DNA from: Rhodovarius crocodyli
GTDB lineage: Bacteria; Pseudomonadota; Alphaproteobacteria; Acetobacterales; Acetobacteraceae
Assembly: GCA_945901085.1 (NCBI GenBank)
Contig: CAMDJV010000031.1
Span: forward strand, 1-39,250
Direction of reading: 5' to 3'
DNA: 39,250 bases
This document shows positions 32,049 to 39,250 of the stretch, in pieces (positions within the stretch are counted from its first letter, which is position 1; every line of letters starts with the position of its first letter). The position numbers were made by a program, and so were the translations under genes. The notes under the pieces were generated by a model. The model saw nothing but the letters and a program-made list of their open reading frames with translations, searched no databases and was not told the DNA's origin.

Positions 32049-33425
32049 TTGTTCGAGGGGCTATCCGGTAAGCTCGGTGCGGTGTTCGACAGGCTGCGGG
32101 GACGCGGCTCACTGTCTGAAGCCGATGTGACCGAGGCGCTGCGCGAAGTGCGCGTGGCGCTGCTGGAAGCCGATGTCGCCCTGAGCGTGGTGCGCGACCT
32201 CGTGGCGAAAGTGCGCGAGCGCGCCGTGGGAGCGGAGGTGATCCGCTCGGTCGCCCCGGGCCAGCAGGTCGTCAAGATCGTCAATGACGCGCTGGTCGAG
32301 GCTTTGGGCGGCGCTGGTGCGCCCACTGGCATCGACCTCAATGCCGCCGCCCCGGTGGCCATTTTGATGGTGGGCCTGCAGGGCTCGGGCAAGACCACGA
32401 CCTCGGGCAAGATCGCGCTGCGGCTGAAAAACCGCGACAAGAAAAAAGTGCTGCTGGCCTCGCTGGACGTGCACCGCCCCGCCGCCCAGGCGCAGCTGGC
32501 CACTCTCGCGGGCCAGGTGGGCGTCACTTCGCTGCCGATCATCGCCGGCCAATCGCCCATGCAGATTGCGGCGCGCGCCATGGACATGGCCCGGCGCGAG
32601 CTGTTCGACGTGGTGGTGCTGGACACTGCCGGCCGTCTGGCGATCGATGATGCGCTGATGGATGAGGTGGCGGCGGTCAAGCTCGCCACCAACCCGCACG
32701 AAACCCTGCTCGTCGTCGATGCCATGACCGGGCAGGACGCGGTGAACACCGCAACCGCCTTCCAGGCCAAGGTGGGCGTGACCGGCATTGTCATGACCCG
32801 GGTGGATGGCGATGCGCGCGGGGGTGCCGCGCTGTCGATGCGCGCGGTGACCGGCGCGCCGATCAAATTGCTCGGTGCCGGCGAAAAGCTCGACGCGCTG
32901 GAGGATTTCCACCCTGACCGCATCGCCTCGCGCATTCTGGGCATGGGCGACATCGTCTCCCTCGTCGAGCGCGCGGCCGAGACCATCGACCAGGCCGAGG
33001 CCGAGAAGATGGCGGCCCGGATGCAGAAGGGCCTCTTCACGCTGGAAGACTATGCCAATCAGCTCAAGCAGATCGGCAAGATGGGCAATCTGCAGGGCAT
33101 TCTGGGCATGCTGCCCGGCGTGGGCAAAATCAAAAGCCAACTCGCCGATGCCAATCTCGACACCAAGATTCTGGCCCGCCAGGCGGCGATCATCTCCTCG
33201 ATGACGCCGAAGGAACGCCGCCAGCCCGACATCATCAAGGCCAGCCGCAAAAAGCGGATCGCGGCCGGGTCGGGCGTGCAGGTGCAAGACGTCAACCGGC
33301 TGCTCAAGCAGTTCGACGACATGTCCGTGATGATGAAACGGATGAGCAAGATGGGCCAGAAAGGCATGATGCGGGGCGGCCTCGCCTCCCTCATGCCCGG
33401 CCTTGGCAATAAGCGTCCATTCTAA
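32049..33425 (+). CDS. ffh: Signal recognition particle protein Ffh
   Basis: This SRP GTPase binds signal peptides on the ribosome and hands the complex to FtsY. It has 458 residues from TTG 32049 (MFEGLSGKLGAVFDRLRGRG), where the family normally begins; the frame is open 27 codons further upstream but that stretch is not Ffh-like. The N domain (1-95) is followed by the G domain with GLQGSGKTTTSGK, DVHRPAA, LDTAGR and TRVDGDARGG. The Met-rich M domain ends MSKMGQKGMMRGGLASLMPG. It is first in the rightward run with rpsP, rimM, trmD and rplS. Upstream (31907-32048) I see short hairpins but no SRP RNA motif. Confidence 0.96.
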   Translation: MFEGLSGKLGAVFDRLRGRGSLSEADVTEALREVRVALLEADVALSVVRDLVAKVRERAVGAEVIRSVAPGQQVVKIVNDALVEALGGAGAPTGIDLNAAAPVAILMVGLQGSGKTTTSGKIALRLKNRDKKKVLLASLDVHRPAAQAQLATLAGQVGVTSLPIIAGQSPMQIAARAMDMARRELFDVVVLDTAGRLAIDDALMDEVAAVKLATNPHETLLVVDAMTGQDAVNTATAFQAKVGVTGIVMTRVDGDARGGAALSMRAVTGAPIKLLGAGEKLDALEDFHPDRIASRILGMGDIVSLVERAAETIDQAEAEKMAARMQKGLFTLEDYANQLKQIGKMGNLQGILGMLPGVGKIKSQLADANLDTKILARQAAIISSMTPKERRQPDIIKASRKKRIAAGSGVQVQDVNRLLKQFDDMSVMMKRMSKMGQKGMMRGGLASLMPGLGNKRPF

Positions 33426-33440
33426 AGGAAAGATACGATT

Positions 33441-33773
33441 ATGGGTCTGAAAATCCGCCTCGCCCGCGCCGGCGCCAAGAAGCGCCCCTATTACCACATC
33501 GTGGTGGCCGATAGCCGCTCGCCGCGCGATGGCCGCTTTATTGAAGCCGTGGGCAGCTACAACCCCATGCTGCCTTCCGACCATGCGGACCGCGTGCGCC
33601 TCAAGGATGAGCGCATCAGCCATTGGCTGAAGGAAGGCGCGCTCGCCACCGACCGTGTGGCCAAGTTCCTCGGCAAGGCCGGCCTGGCGCCGATGCCCGT
33701 CTTCCGCGAGCAGCCCATTCAGTCCGCGCCGAAGAAGAAGGCGCAGGAACGCGCCGCCGCCGCAGGCGGCTGA
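33441..33773 (+). CDS. rpsP: 30S ribosomal protein S16
   Basis: This small-subunit protein has 110 residues. [35 protein letters not shown] and GSYNPMLP are the S16 signature. The C-terminal 30 residues ([14 protein letters not shown]) form the alphaproteobacterial extension. AGGAAAG precedes the start and it follows ffh by 15 bases. A GGCGGG/CCCGCC hairpin (33782-33802) follows the stop and may partly stop transcription before rimM. Confidence 0.97.
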   Translation: MGLKIRLARAGAKKRPYYHIVVADSRSPRDGRFIEAVGSYNPMLPSDHADRVRLKDERISHWLKEGALATDRVAKFLGKAGLAPMPVFREQPIQSAPKKKAQERAAAAGG

Positions 33774-33902
33774 GTGGGTTCGGCGGGCCTCCTCCACCCG
33801 CCTCAGTTAAAACACGGTCCGGGGCCGGGTCGGCCCTGGTGGGGGTGTCGGGGGCAAGGTCCCTGACAGGCCACCCACCCCACCGCCTCCAAGGAGCGCA
33901 TT

Positions 33903-34388
33903 TTGGCATTGGTCCTGATAGCCGAACTGGGCCGGCCACACGGCGTGCGCGGGCTCCTGCGGGTGCGCGCTTTCTCCGAGGCTGCGGTGACGGCGTATAA
34001 TCCGCTGGTCGATGCCCAGGGGCGAGCCTTCGTGCTGCTCCCACGCGGCCAGGATGTGGTGGCGGTGGAGGGTGTGGCTGATCGCGATGCCGCGGCCCGC
34101 CTCACCGGCACCAAGCTCTATGTCGAGCGTGAGCGGCTGCCAGCGGCAGCGGAAGATGAGTTCTACCTCGCCGATCTGGTGGGCCTTCGCGCCGAGGGTG
34201 TGCAAGGCGCGGCCTATGGCAATGTTCTGGCGGTGGAGGATCATGGCGGCGGGCCGTTTCTGATTCTCTCCGGCCCCCCTGAGCGCCTGGTGCCCTTTAC
34301 CCGCATCGCCGTGCCGGTGGTCGATATTGCCGGCGGCCGGGTGGTGGTGGAGCCCCCCGCCGAGGTGCTGGGCGAAGAGCAGGGCTGA
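33903..34388 (+). CDS. rimM: Ribosome maturation factor RimM
   Basis: This 161-residue protein binds S19 and helps mature the 30S head. It starts at TTG 33903 with AAGGAG a few bases upstream; the opening residues [20 protein letters not shown] are the RimM start. The N-terminal barrel is followed by the PRC-type C-terminal domain with [13 protein letters not shown] and [20 protein letters not shown]. Its stop overlaps the start of trmD (TGATG). The 129 bases between rpsP and rimM contain two GC-rich hairpins, so relative output of the two genes may be set there. Confidence 0.94.
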   Translation: MALVLIAELGRPHGVRGLLRVRAFSEAAVTAYNPLVDAQGRAFVLLPRGQDVVAVEGVADRDAAARLTGTKLYVERERLPAAAEDEFYLADLVGLRAEGVQGAAYGNVLAVEDHGGGPFLILSGPPERLVPFTRIAVPVVDIAGGRVVVEPPAEVLGEEQG

Positions 34389-35134
34389 TGTTTGCCGCCA
34401 CCGTTCTGACCCTGTTTCCTGAGATGTTCCCAGGGCCCTTGGGGCTCTCGCTGGCCGGGCGCGCCCTGGCCGAGGCAAAATGGTCGCTCGATGCGGTCAA
34501 TATCCGCGATCACGGGCTGGGCCGGCATCGCCAGGTGGATGACACGCCCTTCGGTGGCGGTGCGGGCATGGTGATGCGCCCCGATGTGCTCGATGCCGCG
34601 ATCGAGGCGGCGCGCCCGGCCGGGCGCCCCCTGCTCTGCCTCACACCACGCGGCGAACCGCTGCGCCAGGCCATGGTGCGCGAATGGGCGGCAGGCCCCG
34701 GGCTGGTGCTGCTCTGCGGCCGTTATGAGGGGATGGACCAGCGGGTGATCGAGGCGCGCGGCATGCGCGAGATTTCGCTCTGTGACGCTGTGCTCTCGGG
34801 TGGGGAGTTGGCGGCGCTGGCGGTGCTTGATGCCTGTGTGCGGCTGCTGCCCGGCGTGATGGGTGGCGCTGACAGCGCGGTGGAGGAGAGTTTTTCCGCC
34901 GGCCTGCTGGAATACCCGCAATACACCCGCCCCGCCGATTGGAATGGCCGTGCCGTGCCAGCCGAACTGCTCTCGGGCCACCATGCGGCGATTGAAAAAT
35001 GGCGCCGCGCGCAGGCCGAGCAGGCGACAAAAACCCGCCGTCCGGAACTCTGGACTGAATTCCTACAAAACGCGGAGAGCGGGCTTGCGCAAGGCTCACA
35101 GCTCGCATATACCCCGCCGAAGAAAAGGAACTGA
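34388..35134 (+). CDS. trmD: tRNA (guanine-N1)-methyltransferase TrmD
   Basis: This enzyme methylates G37 next to the anticodon using S-adenosylmethionine. It has 248 residues, a normal length. [20 protein letters not shown] and [16 protein letters not shown] mark the N-terminus. [15 protein letters not shown] and [20 protein letters not shown] form the trefoil knot and cofactor pocket, and [20 protein letters not shown] the substrate side. It overlaps rimM by one base and is followed after two bases by rplS. Confidence 0.97.
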   Translation: MFAATVLTLFPEMFPGPLGLSLAGRALAEAKWSLDAVNIRDHGLGRHRQVDDTPFGGGAGMVMRPDVLDAAIEAARPAGRPLLCLTPRGEPLRQAMVREWAAGPGLVLLCGRYEGMDQRVIEARGMREISLCDAVLSGGELAALAVLDACVRLLPGVMGGADSAVEESFSAGLLEYPQYTRPADWNGRAVPAELLSGHHAAIEKWRRAQAEQATKTRRPELWTEFLQNAESGLAQGSQLAYTPPKKRN

Positions 35135-35136
35135 CG

Positions 35137-35541
35137 ATGAACCTCCTCCAGCAATTCGACGCGGCGCAGAAGGAAAAGCTGGCCGCCGCCCGCGCCATTC
35201 CCGACTTCTCGCCCGGCGACACGCTGCGCGTCATGGTGAAGGTTGTCGAAGGTGAGCGCACCCGCACCCAGGCCTATGAAGGCGTGGTGATCGCCCGCTC
35301 CAATCGCGGCCTGCACAGCAATTTCACCGTGCGCAAGCTCTCCTATGGTGAGGGTGTGGAGCGGGTGTTTCCGCTCTACTCGCCGGCCATTGCCGAGCTG
35401 GTGGTGGTGCGCCGCGGCAAGGTGCGCCGCGCCAAGCTGTATTACCTGCGTGGCCGCACCGGCAAGTCGGCCCGCATCGCCGAGAAGCTGGGCATGAAGC
35501 CGGCCAAGGCCGCCGCACCCGCCGCACCGGCCGAAGAATAA
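35137..35541 (+). CDS. rplS: 50S ribosomal protein L19
   Basis: This large-subunit protein has 134 residues and sits near the subunit interface. [36 protein letters not shown] and [13 protein letters not shown] are the L19 core. The tail [14 protein letters not shown] is an alphaproteobacterial-style extension. GGAAC-type purines precede ATG 35137, and a strong terminator hairpin follows, closing the ffh-rplS run. Confidence 0.97.
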   Translation: MNLLQQFDAAQKEKLAAARAIPDFSPGDTLRVMVKVVEGERTRTQAYEGVVIARSNRGLHSNFTVRKLSYGEGVERVFPLYSPAIAELVVVRRGKVRRAKLYYLRGRTGKSARIAEKLGMKPAKAAAPAAPAEE

Positions 35542-35550
35542 GCCCAAAAC

Positions 35551-35572
35551 AGGGGTCGCCTCGGCGGCCCCT
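35551..35572 (+). terminator. Terminator after rplS
   Basis: AGGGGTCGCC pairs with GGCGGCCCCT around a TC turn, giving a 10-bp stem that includes one G-U pair, followed by TTT. It separates the ribosomal run from leuC, which must then have its own promoter in the next 60 bases or depend on read-through. Confidence 0.7.
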
Positions 35573-35631
35573 TTCCATATCCAGGCCCCGCGGCGCCGCG
35601 CCCCGGGGCGCGCTCTGCTCCGGGGAAACAC

Positions 35632-37047
35632 ATGGCCAATCAGCCACGCACGCTGTTCGACAAGATCTGGGACGCCCATGTGGTGGAAACCCTGCAGGAC
35701 GGCACGGCACTTCTGTATATCGACCGCCATCTTGTGCATGAGGTGACCAGCCCGCAGGCCTTTGAGGGGCTGCGCGTGGCCGGGCGCCAGGTGCGTAGCC
35801 TGCATGGCACCATCGCGGTGGTGGACCACAATATCGCCACCGACGCCTCGCGCCGCACGGGTATTGAAGACCCGGAAAGCCGGCTGCAGGTCGAGACGCT
35901 CGAAAAGAACGTGGCCGAATTCAACGTGCCCTATATCCCGCTGCTCGATGAGCGGCAGGGCATTGTCCATGTCATCGGGCCCGAACTCGGCCTCTCCCTG
36001 CCCGGGATGACCATTGTCTGCGGTGACAGCCACACCTCGACGCATGGCGCGATGGGCGCGCTGGCCTTTGGCATCGGCACCTCCGAGGTCGAGCATGTGC
36101 TGGCCACCCAGACGGTGCTGCAAAAGCCCGCCAAGAACATGCGCGTGACCGTCGATGGCGTGCTGCCGCCGGGCTGCACCGCCAAGGACATCACGCTGGC
36201 GATCATCGGCAAGATCGGCACTGCCGGGGGCACCGGCCATGTCATCGAATATGCCGGCGAGGCGATTCGCGCCCTCGACATGGCCGGGCGGATGACGCTG
36301 TGCAACATGTCCATCGAGGCCGGCGCGCGGGCCGGCATGGTGGCGCCCGATGAGACCACCATCGCCTATGTCGAAGGCCGCCCGCACGCCCCCAAGGGCG
36401 AGGCGTGGGAGCGCGCGGTAGCGTGGTGGCGCAGCCTGCCCAGCGATGCTGGTGCGCATTTCGACAAGGAAGTGAGCCTGCGCGCCGAGGAGATCACCCC
36501 GCAGGTCACCTGGGGCACGAGCCCTGAGGATGTGTTGCCCATCACCGGCGTGGTGCCCAACCCCGCCGATGCCAGGGATGAGACGCGCCGCGCGCAGCTC
36601 ACCCGTATGGTCGAGTATATGGGACTCATCCCGGGCCAGAAGCTGACCGATCTCAAGGTGGATGTCGTCTTCATCGGCAGTTGCACCAATAGCCGGATCG
36701 AGGATATCCGCGCCGCCGCCGCCATCGCCCGCGGCCGCCAGGTGGCGGCGCATGTGCGCGCGCTGGTGGTGCCCGGCTCGGGCCTGGTGAAGAAGCAGGC
36801 CGAGGCCGAGGGGCTGGACCGCATCCTGCTCGATGCCGGCTTTGAATGGCGTGAGGCTGGCTGCTCGATGTGCCTGGGCATGAACCCGGACAAGCTGACC
36901 CCGGGGCAGCGCTCGGCCAGCACTTCCAACCGCAATTTCGAAGGCCGGCAGGGGCCGGGTGGGCGCACCCATCTGTGCTCTCCGGCCATGGCCGCCGCCG
37001 CCGCCATCAAGGGCCATCTGGCCGATGTTCGGGAGTTCTCCGCATGA
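35632..37047 (+). CDS. leuC: 3-isopropylmalate dehydratase large subunit
   Basis: With LeuD this enzyme isomerises 2-isopropylmalate to 3-isopropylmalate in leucine synthesis. It has 471 residues. The 4Fe-4S ligands are C351 (GSCTNSR) and C411 and C414 ([10 protein letters not shown]). [12 protein letters not shown] at the start, [20 protein letters not shown] and [20 protein letters not shown] are the usual signatures. The stop overlaps the leuD start (ATGA). Confidence 0.98.
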   Translation: MANQPRTLFDKIWDAHVVETLQDGTALLYIDRHLVHEVTSPQAFEGLRVAGRQVRSLHGTIAVVDHNIATDASRRTGIEDPESRLQVETLEKNVAEFNVPYIPLLDERQGIVHVIGPELGLSLPGMTIVCGDSHTSTHGAMGALAFGIGTSEVEHVLATQTVLQKPAKNMRVTVDGVLPPGCTAKDITLAIIGKIGTAGGTGHVIEYAGEAIRALDMAGRMTLCNMSIEAGARAGMVAPDETTIAYVEGRPHAPKGEAWERAVAWWRSLPSDAGAHFDKEVSLRAEEITPQVTWGTSPEDVLPITGVVPNPADARDETRRAQLTRMVEYMGLIPGQKLTDLKVDVVFIGSCTNSRIEDIRAAAAIARGRQVAAHVRALVVPGSGLVKKQAEAEGLDRILLDAGFEWREAGCSMCLGMNPDKLTPGQRSASTSNRNFEGRQGPGGRTHLCSPAMAAAAAIKGHLADVREFSA

Positions 37048-37655
37048 AAGCCTTCACCACACTGACGGGCGTTGCCGCCCCCCTGCCGATGGCCAATGTC
37101 GATACCGACAAGATCATCGCCGCACGCTTCCTCAAGACCATCGCGCGCACGGGGCTCGGCAAAAACCTGTTTCACGCCATGCGCTTCAATGAGGATGGCT
37201 CGGAGAAGCCTGATTTCGTGCTGAACCAGGAGCCCTATCGGAAGGCTGAAATTCTCATCGCCTTCGAGAATTTCGGCTGCGGTTCCTCGCGCGAGCATGC
37301 GCCCTGGGCGCTGCTGGATTTTGGTATTCGCTGCGTCATCGCGCCCGATTTCGCTGATATTTTCCACAATAACAGCTCGAAGAACGGCATCCTGCCGATC
37401 CGCCTGCCGCGCGAGATCTGCGAAAAGCTGATGGAAGACGCCAAGATGGGCGGCAATGCCCGGCTGACGGTGGATCTTGAGCGCCAGGTGGTGGTTCGCC
37501 CCTCCGGCGAGGAAATCCCCTTCGAGGTCGATGCCTTCCGCAAGCACTGCCTGCTCAATGGCCTGGACGATATTGGCCAGACCCTGCAGCACGCCCCCTC
37601 CATTGATGAATATGAAGCGAAGCGGCGCGCCGAAGCGCCCTGGCTCTTCGCCTGA
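37044..37655 (+). CDS. leuD: 3-isopropylmalate dehydratase small subunit
   Basis: This is the swivel domain partner of LeuC, 203 residues from ATG 37044. [20 protein letters not shown] is the family start. [20 protein letters not shown] carries the substrate-binding loop, and [13 protein letters not shown] follows. It overlaps leuC by four bases and precedes leuB by 14 bases, so leuCDB is one operon. Confidence 0.98.
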   Translation: MKAFTTLTGVAAPLPMANVDTDKIIAARFLKTIARTGLGKNLFHAMRFNEDGSEKPDFVLNQEPYRKAEILIAFENFGCGSSREHAPWALLDFGIRCVIAPDFADIFHNNSSKNGILPIRLPREICEKLMEDAKMGGNARLTVDLERQVVVRPSGEEIPFEVDAFRKHCLLNGLDDIGQTLQHAPSIDEYEAKRRAEAPWLFA

Positions 37656-37669
37656 AGGAACGACACCCC

Positions 37670-38782
37670 ATGGCCGCGAATAAAAAACTGCTGGTGCTGC
37701 CCGGTGATGGTATCGGCCCCGAAGTCATGGGCGAAGTGCGCCGCGTGATGGATTGGATGCAGGTGCGCCGCGCCGTCTCCTTCGATGTGCAGGAGGGCCT
37801 CGTCGGCGGCGCCTCGATCGATGCCAATGGCACGCCCTGCTCGGATGCCACGGTCGCCGCTGCAAAGCATTCCGACGCCGTGCTCTTCGGCAGCGTGGGC
37901 GGCCCGAAATGGGACAAGCTGCCCTTCGAGCAGCGCCCCGAACTGGGCATTTTGCGGCTGCGCAAGGAGTTGGGACTCTTCGCGAATCTCCGCCCTGCCG
38001 TGGTGATGGAGCCGCTCGCCGAAGCCTCCTCGCTGCGCGCCGATCTGGTGCGCGGCCTCGATATCATGATCGTGCGCGAGAGCACGGGCGGCATTTATTT
38101 TGGTGAGCCGCGCGGCATTTCGACCAATGCCGAAGGCCGCCGCGTTGGCATCGACACCGAGGTTTATACCGAGGATGAAATCGCCCGCGTGGCCCGCGTG
38201 GCCTTCGACCTGGCCCGCAAGCGCCGCAACAAGGTGACGAGCGTGGAGAAGGCCAATGTCATGCAATCGGGCCGGCTTTGGCGCGCGGTGGTGGGCGAGG
38301 TGCACGCTGCCGAATACGCCGATGTCGAGCTGGAAAACATGTATGCCGATAATTGCGCCATGCAATTGGCCAGCCGGCCCAAGCAGTTCGACGTCATCCT
38401 GGGCAGCAACCTCTTTGGTGACCTGCTGAGCGACCTGGCGGCGGCGCTGACCGGCTCATTGGGCATGCTGCCCTCGGCCACGCTGGGCGCGCTGGGGGCT
38501 GATGGAAGGCGCCACGCGCTCTATGAGCCCATCCATGGCTCGGCGCCCGATATCGCCGGCCGTGGCATCGCCAACCCCTGCGCGCAGATTCTCAGCTTCG
38601 CGATGTTGCTGCGCTATTCCTTCGGCATGGATGAGGATGCCGCGGCGATTGAAGCCGCGGTGGAGCGTGTGCTGGCCTCTGGCCTGCGCACCGCCGATAT
38701 CATGCAACCTGGCCGTGCGCGGGTGGGAACAGCGGTGATGGGCGAGGCTGTTCTGCGCGAATTGGAAAAACACCTGGGATAA
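37670..38782 (+). CDS. leuB: 3-isopropylmalate dehydrogenase
   Basis: This NAD-dependent oxidative decarboxylase forms 2-oxoisocaproate in leucine synthesis. It has 370 residues. [20 protein letters not shown] opens the protein. [39 protein letters not shown] and [15 protein letters not shown]-like text ([19 protein letters not shown]) mark the active site and cofactor pocket. The AAGGA upstream is a good ribosome site. A GGGGGT/ACCCCC hairpin (38792-38812) follows the stop and may end the operon. Confidence 0.98.
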   Translation: MAANKKLLVLPGDGIGPEVMGEVRRVMDWMQVRRAVSFDVQEGLVGGASIDANGTPCSDATVAAAKHSDAVLFGSVGGPKWDKLPFEQRPELGILRLRKELGLFANLRPAVVMEPLAEASSLRADLVRGLDIMIVRESTGGIYFGEPRGISTNAEGRRVGIDTEVYTEDEIARVARVAFDLARKRRNKVTSVEKANVMQSGRLWRAVVGEVHAAEYADVELENMYADNCAMQLASRPKQFDVILGSNLFGDLLSDLAAALTGSLGMLPSATLGALGADGRRHALYEPIHGSAPDIAGRGIANPCAQILSFAMLLRYSFGMDEDAAAIEAAVERVLASGLRTADIMQPGRARVGTAVMGEAVLRELEKHLG

Positions 38783-38849
38783 CCGGCTGGCGGGGGTTGC
38801 ATGGCCACCCCCCCTCCGCTATCTCGCCGACACACCGTTCAACGGTCAC

Positions 38850-38925
38850 GCGCCCGTAGCTCAATGGATAGAGCACCAGACTACGGATCTGGGGGTTGGG
38901 AGTTCGAGTCTTCCCGGGCGCGCCA
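38850..38925 (+). tRNA. tRNA-Arg (anticodon ACG)
   Basis: GCGCCCG pairs with CGGGCGC, then G and an encoded CCA. The D-arm GCTCAATGGATAGAGC, anticodon stem CCAGA/TCTGG around loop CTACGGA (anticodon ACG) and T-arm GGGAGTTCGAGTCTTCCC are all well formed. The length is 76 bases. The A at the wobble position is normally converted to inosine to read CGU, CGC and CGA. Confidence 0.97.
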
Positions 38926-39250
38926 GTGTTTTCAATCGTTTACACAGACCCAGGGCTGAAACTTGGGTCTCCAGTAAGCAAGCGGCCTTCAACGCTTACC
39001 CTGTGAGCGTTAGCGCCGGATCTCCTCACTCCCCAGCCACTGTGACACCGACGCACCAGTGGAAACAAACATCTGGCTGAAGTTGGTGACGGCGCAACCT
39101 ACGCTCACCGCCCCCGCCTTTAGAGCAGATGGCCAAAGGCGTCGCATCGCCATGGCTCCCTGGCCACCACAATAATACCAATGATGGCAGCGTGGGGCTC
39201 AAGGAGAATGCCCCCACCCAGGTGGGAGGGAGGCCACCAGCGGCGTTGCC
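38926..39250. other. Gene-free stretch after tRNA-Arg, to the window edge
   Basis: No convincing gene is seen in these 325 bases. They hold two hairpins: AGACCCA/TGGGTCT (38946-38970) and AACGCT/AGCGTT (38991-39011). The base composition is less GC-rich than the housekeeping genes to the left. tRNA 3' flanks are common insertion sites, so this could be the edge of another accessory region, but no integrase or att repeat is visible before the window ends. Confidence 0.4.
38946..38970 (+). terminator. Hairpin downstream of tRNA-Arg
   Basis: AGACCCA and TGGGTCT form a perfect 7-bp stem with an 11-base loop, 20 bases after the tRNA. There is no T-run, so its role as terminator is uncertain. Confidence 0.4.

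Noticed and set aside
1-39250. CRISPR array or known anti-phage system
   Set aside because: No regularly spaced repeats, cas, restriction-modification, toxin-antitoxin or other recognisable defence genes were found.

Overview
The window is high-GC DNA from an alphaproteobacterium, most likely an Acetobacteraceae (Roseomonas/Acidisphaera-like). The basis is codon use, the run ffh-rpsP-rimM-trmD-rplS-leuC-leuD-leuB, many TTG/GTG starts and protein composition. It is a chromosome segment with a mobile left fifth and a largely ordinary right part.

Positions 1-1580 are accessory DNA: the 5' end of a transposase gene cut by the window edge, a gene-poor stretch, and a two-gene leftward operon (a hypothetical protein and a DUF6968-like protein). 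Positions 1581-8439 form a compact integrative element, about 6.9 kb, inserted at the 3' end of a tRNA-Ser(GGA) gene. Its ends are a 15-bp direct repeat, CTGGCGGACAGGGTG, and inside both ends lie the same 13-mer and GGGGGTA repeats, which look like integrase arm sites. The element encodes a tyrosine recombinase, a DUF3987/primase-like protein that appears truncated at its N-terminus, a conserved hypothetical protein and a small HGGxSTG protein. An IS256-family insertion sequence sits exactly between integrase and primase and appears to have removed the DNA that was there.

From 8426 to about 8974 are tRNA-Ser and rnpB (RNase P RNA). Then come a TerB-DnaJ protein coupled to an AmpD/AmiD-like amidase, and divergently an AsmA-M20 peptidase-nucleotide sugar epimerase run. 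A leftward cluster at 15965-20100 holds an MFS exporter, a three-gene cobalt-type nitrile hydratase/thiocyanate hydrolase-like enzyme whose beta chain is split in two, an EamA transporter and a PhnN-like kinase. A gamma-glutamyltransferase follows. Another leftward run (26895-22027) encodes a Bug-type binding protein, an acyl-CoA dehydrogenase, a D-lactate/glycolate-type FAD oxidase and an MFS carrier. It is divergent from an alpha/beta hydrolase and looks like a small catabolic locus.

At 28284-29139 an orphan zinc-type ABC ATPase is preceded by an overlapping 35-residue membrane peptide and a Zur-like palindrome. The right part is housekeeping: DUF445 protein, NeuD-like acyltransferase, hydrolase, then signal recognition particle, ribosomal, tRNA/ribosome modification and leucine biosynthesis genes, ending with tRNA-Arg(ACG) and about 325 bases without a recognisable gene.

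The best candidates for something new are the minimal tRNA-Ser element with its unexplained inverted repeat and paired unknown genes, and the split-beta hydratase locus. No CRISPR array, rRNA or recognisable known defence system was seen.
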